A stretch of 5,685 nt of DNA from Balneolaceae bacterium (lineage in GTDB: Bacteria > Bacteroidota > Rhodothermia > Balneolales > Balneolaceae), in contig PWFZ01000336.1 of assembly GCA_003555185.1 (NCBI GenBank), forward strand, positions 1 to 5,685. The letters run 5' to 3'. The notes below the pieces were generated by a model. It saw only the letters and a program-made list of their open reading frames with translations, was not told where the DNA came from and ran no database searches. This document shows, in pieces, positions 5,667 to 5,685 of the stretch. The first letter of the stretch is position 1. Each line of letters starts with the position of its first letter. The position numbers and the translations under genes are program-made.

Positions 5667-5685
5667 ATGAGACTGAAAGATAAGG
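5667..5685 (+). CDS. 5' end of a further gene (partial), possibly a short-chain dehydrogenase/reductase
   Basis: An ATG at 5667, 6 bases after a purine-rich ribosome binding site, opens a frame reading MRLKDK that runs off the right edge. Many short-chain dehydrogenases/reductases start with this kind of sequence (LKDKVAIVTG), which makes that family the best guess, but six residues cannot prove it. The competing ATG at 5663 gives only a six-codon frame ending in TAA. The existence of a gene here is fairly likely; its identity is weak. Confidence 0.5.

Noticed and set aside
1..5685. CRISPR array, insertion sequence, tRNA/rRNA gene or defence cassette
   Set aside because: No regularly spaced repeats, transposase-like sequence, terminal inverted repeats, tRNA-like cloverleaf or known defence domain was found on either strand.

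Overview
This 5.7-kb, moderately AT-rich bacterial chromosomal window has compact gene spacing and mixed start codons (ATG and TTG). Shine-Dalgarno signals are weak or absent except before the last two genes. The protein set (a MEMO-family protein of the AmmeMemoRadiSam type with an extra N-terminal domain, a divergent endonuclease III, a spinster-like MFS transporter, a DUF368/PopT-family protein and a tandem universal stress protein) would fit the Bacteroidota/Balneolota/Rhodothermota area. No marker gene fixes this, so the placement is tentative.

Layout. The left part (about 65-1980) is a minus-strand pair: endonuclease III (nth-like) followed by a MEMO-family AmmeMemoRadiSam system protein B. 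The two genes abut or overlap, depending on which start is used. A 118-bp divergent intergenic region (1981-2098) carries a conspicuous nested dyad and separates this pair from a plus-strand series: an MFS transporter (2099-3322), a DUF368 membrane protein (3393-4388, with a probable tail to 4520), a universal stress protein with two UspA domains (4618-5607), and the first codons of a further gene at the right edge (5667-5685). The first few bases of another minus-strand gene may lie at the left edge.

The most notable observation is that two consecutive membrane-protein genes are each interrupted by one in-frame stop. In the MFS gene a TGA sits exactly where motif B (RxxxG) expects its glycine. 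In the DUF368 gene a TAA is followed, in the same frame, by 43 more codons that encode one apparent transmembrane helix. The endonuclease III next door keeps its catalytic Lys and Asp but has an altered helix-hairpin-helix loop and non-canonical cysteine spacing at the C-terminal 4Fe-4S site. Sequencing error, recent pseudogenisation or natural divergence could each explain these, and the sequence alone cannot choose.

Functionally the genes look like housekeeping and stress functions (DNA repair, lipid-carrier recycling, export, stress response) rather than one dedicated system. I see no mobile element, CRISPR array, RNA gene or defence cassette, and no convincing evidence for a new multi-gene system. 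The intergenic dyads and the split membrane genes are the places worth a second look.
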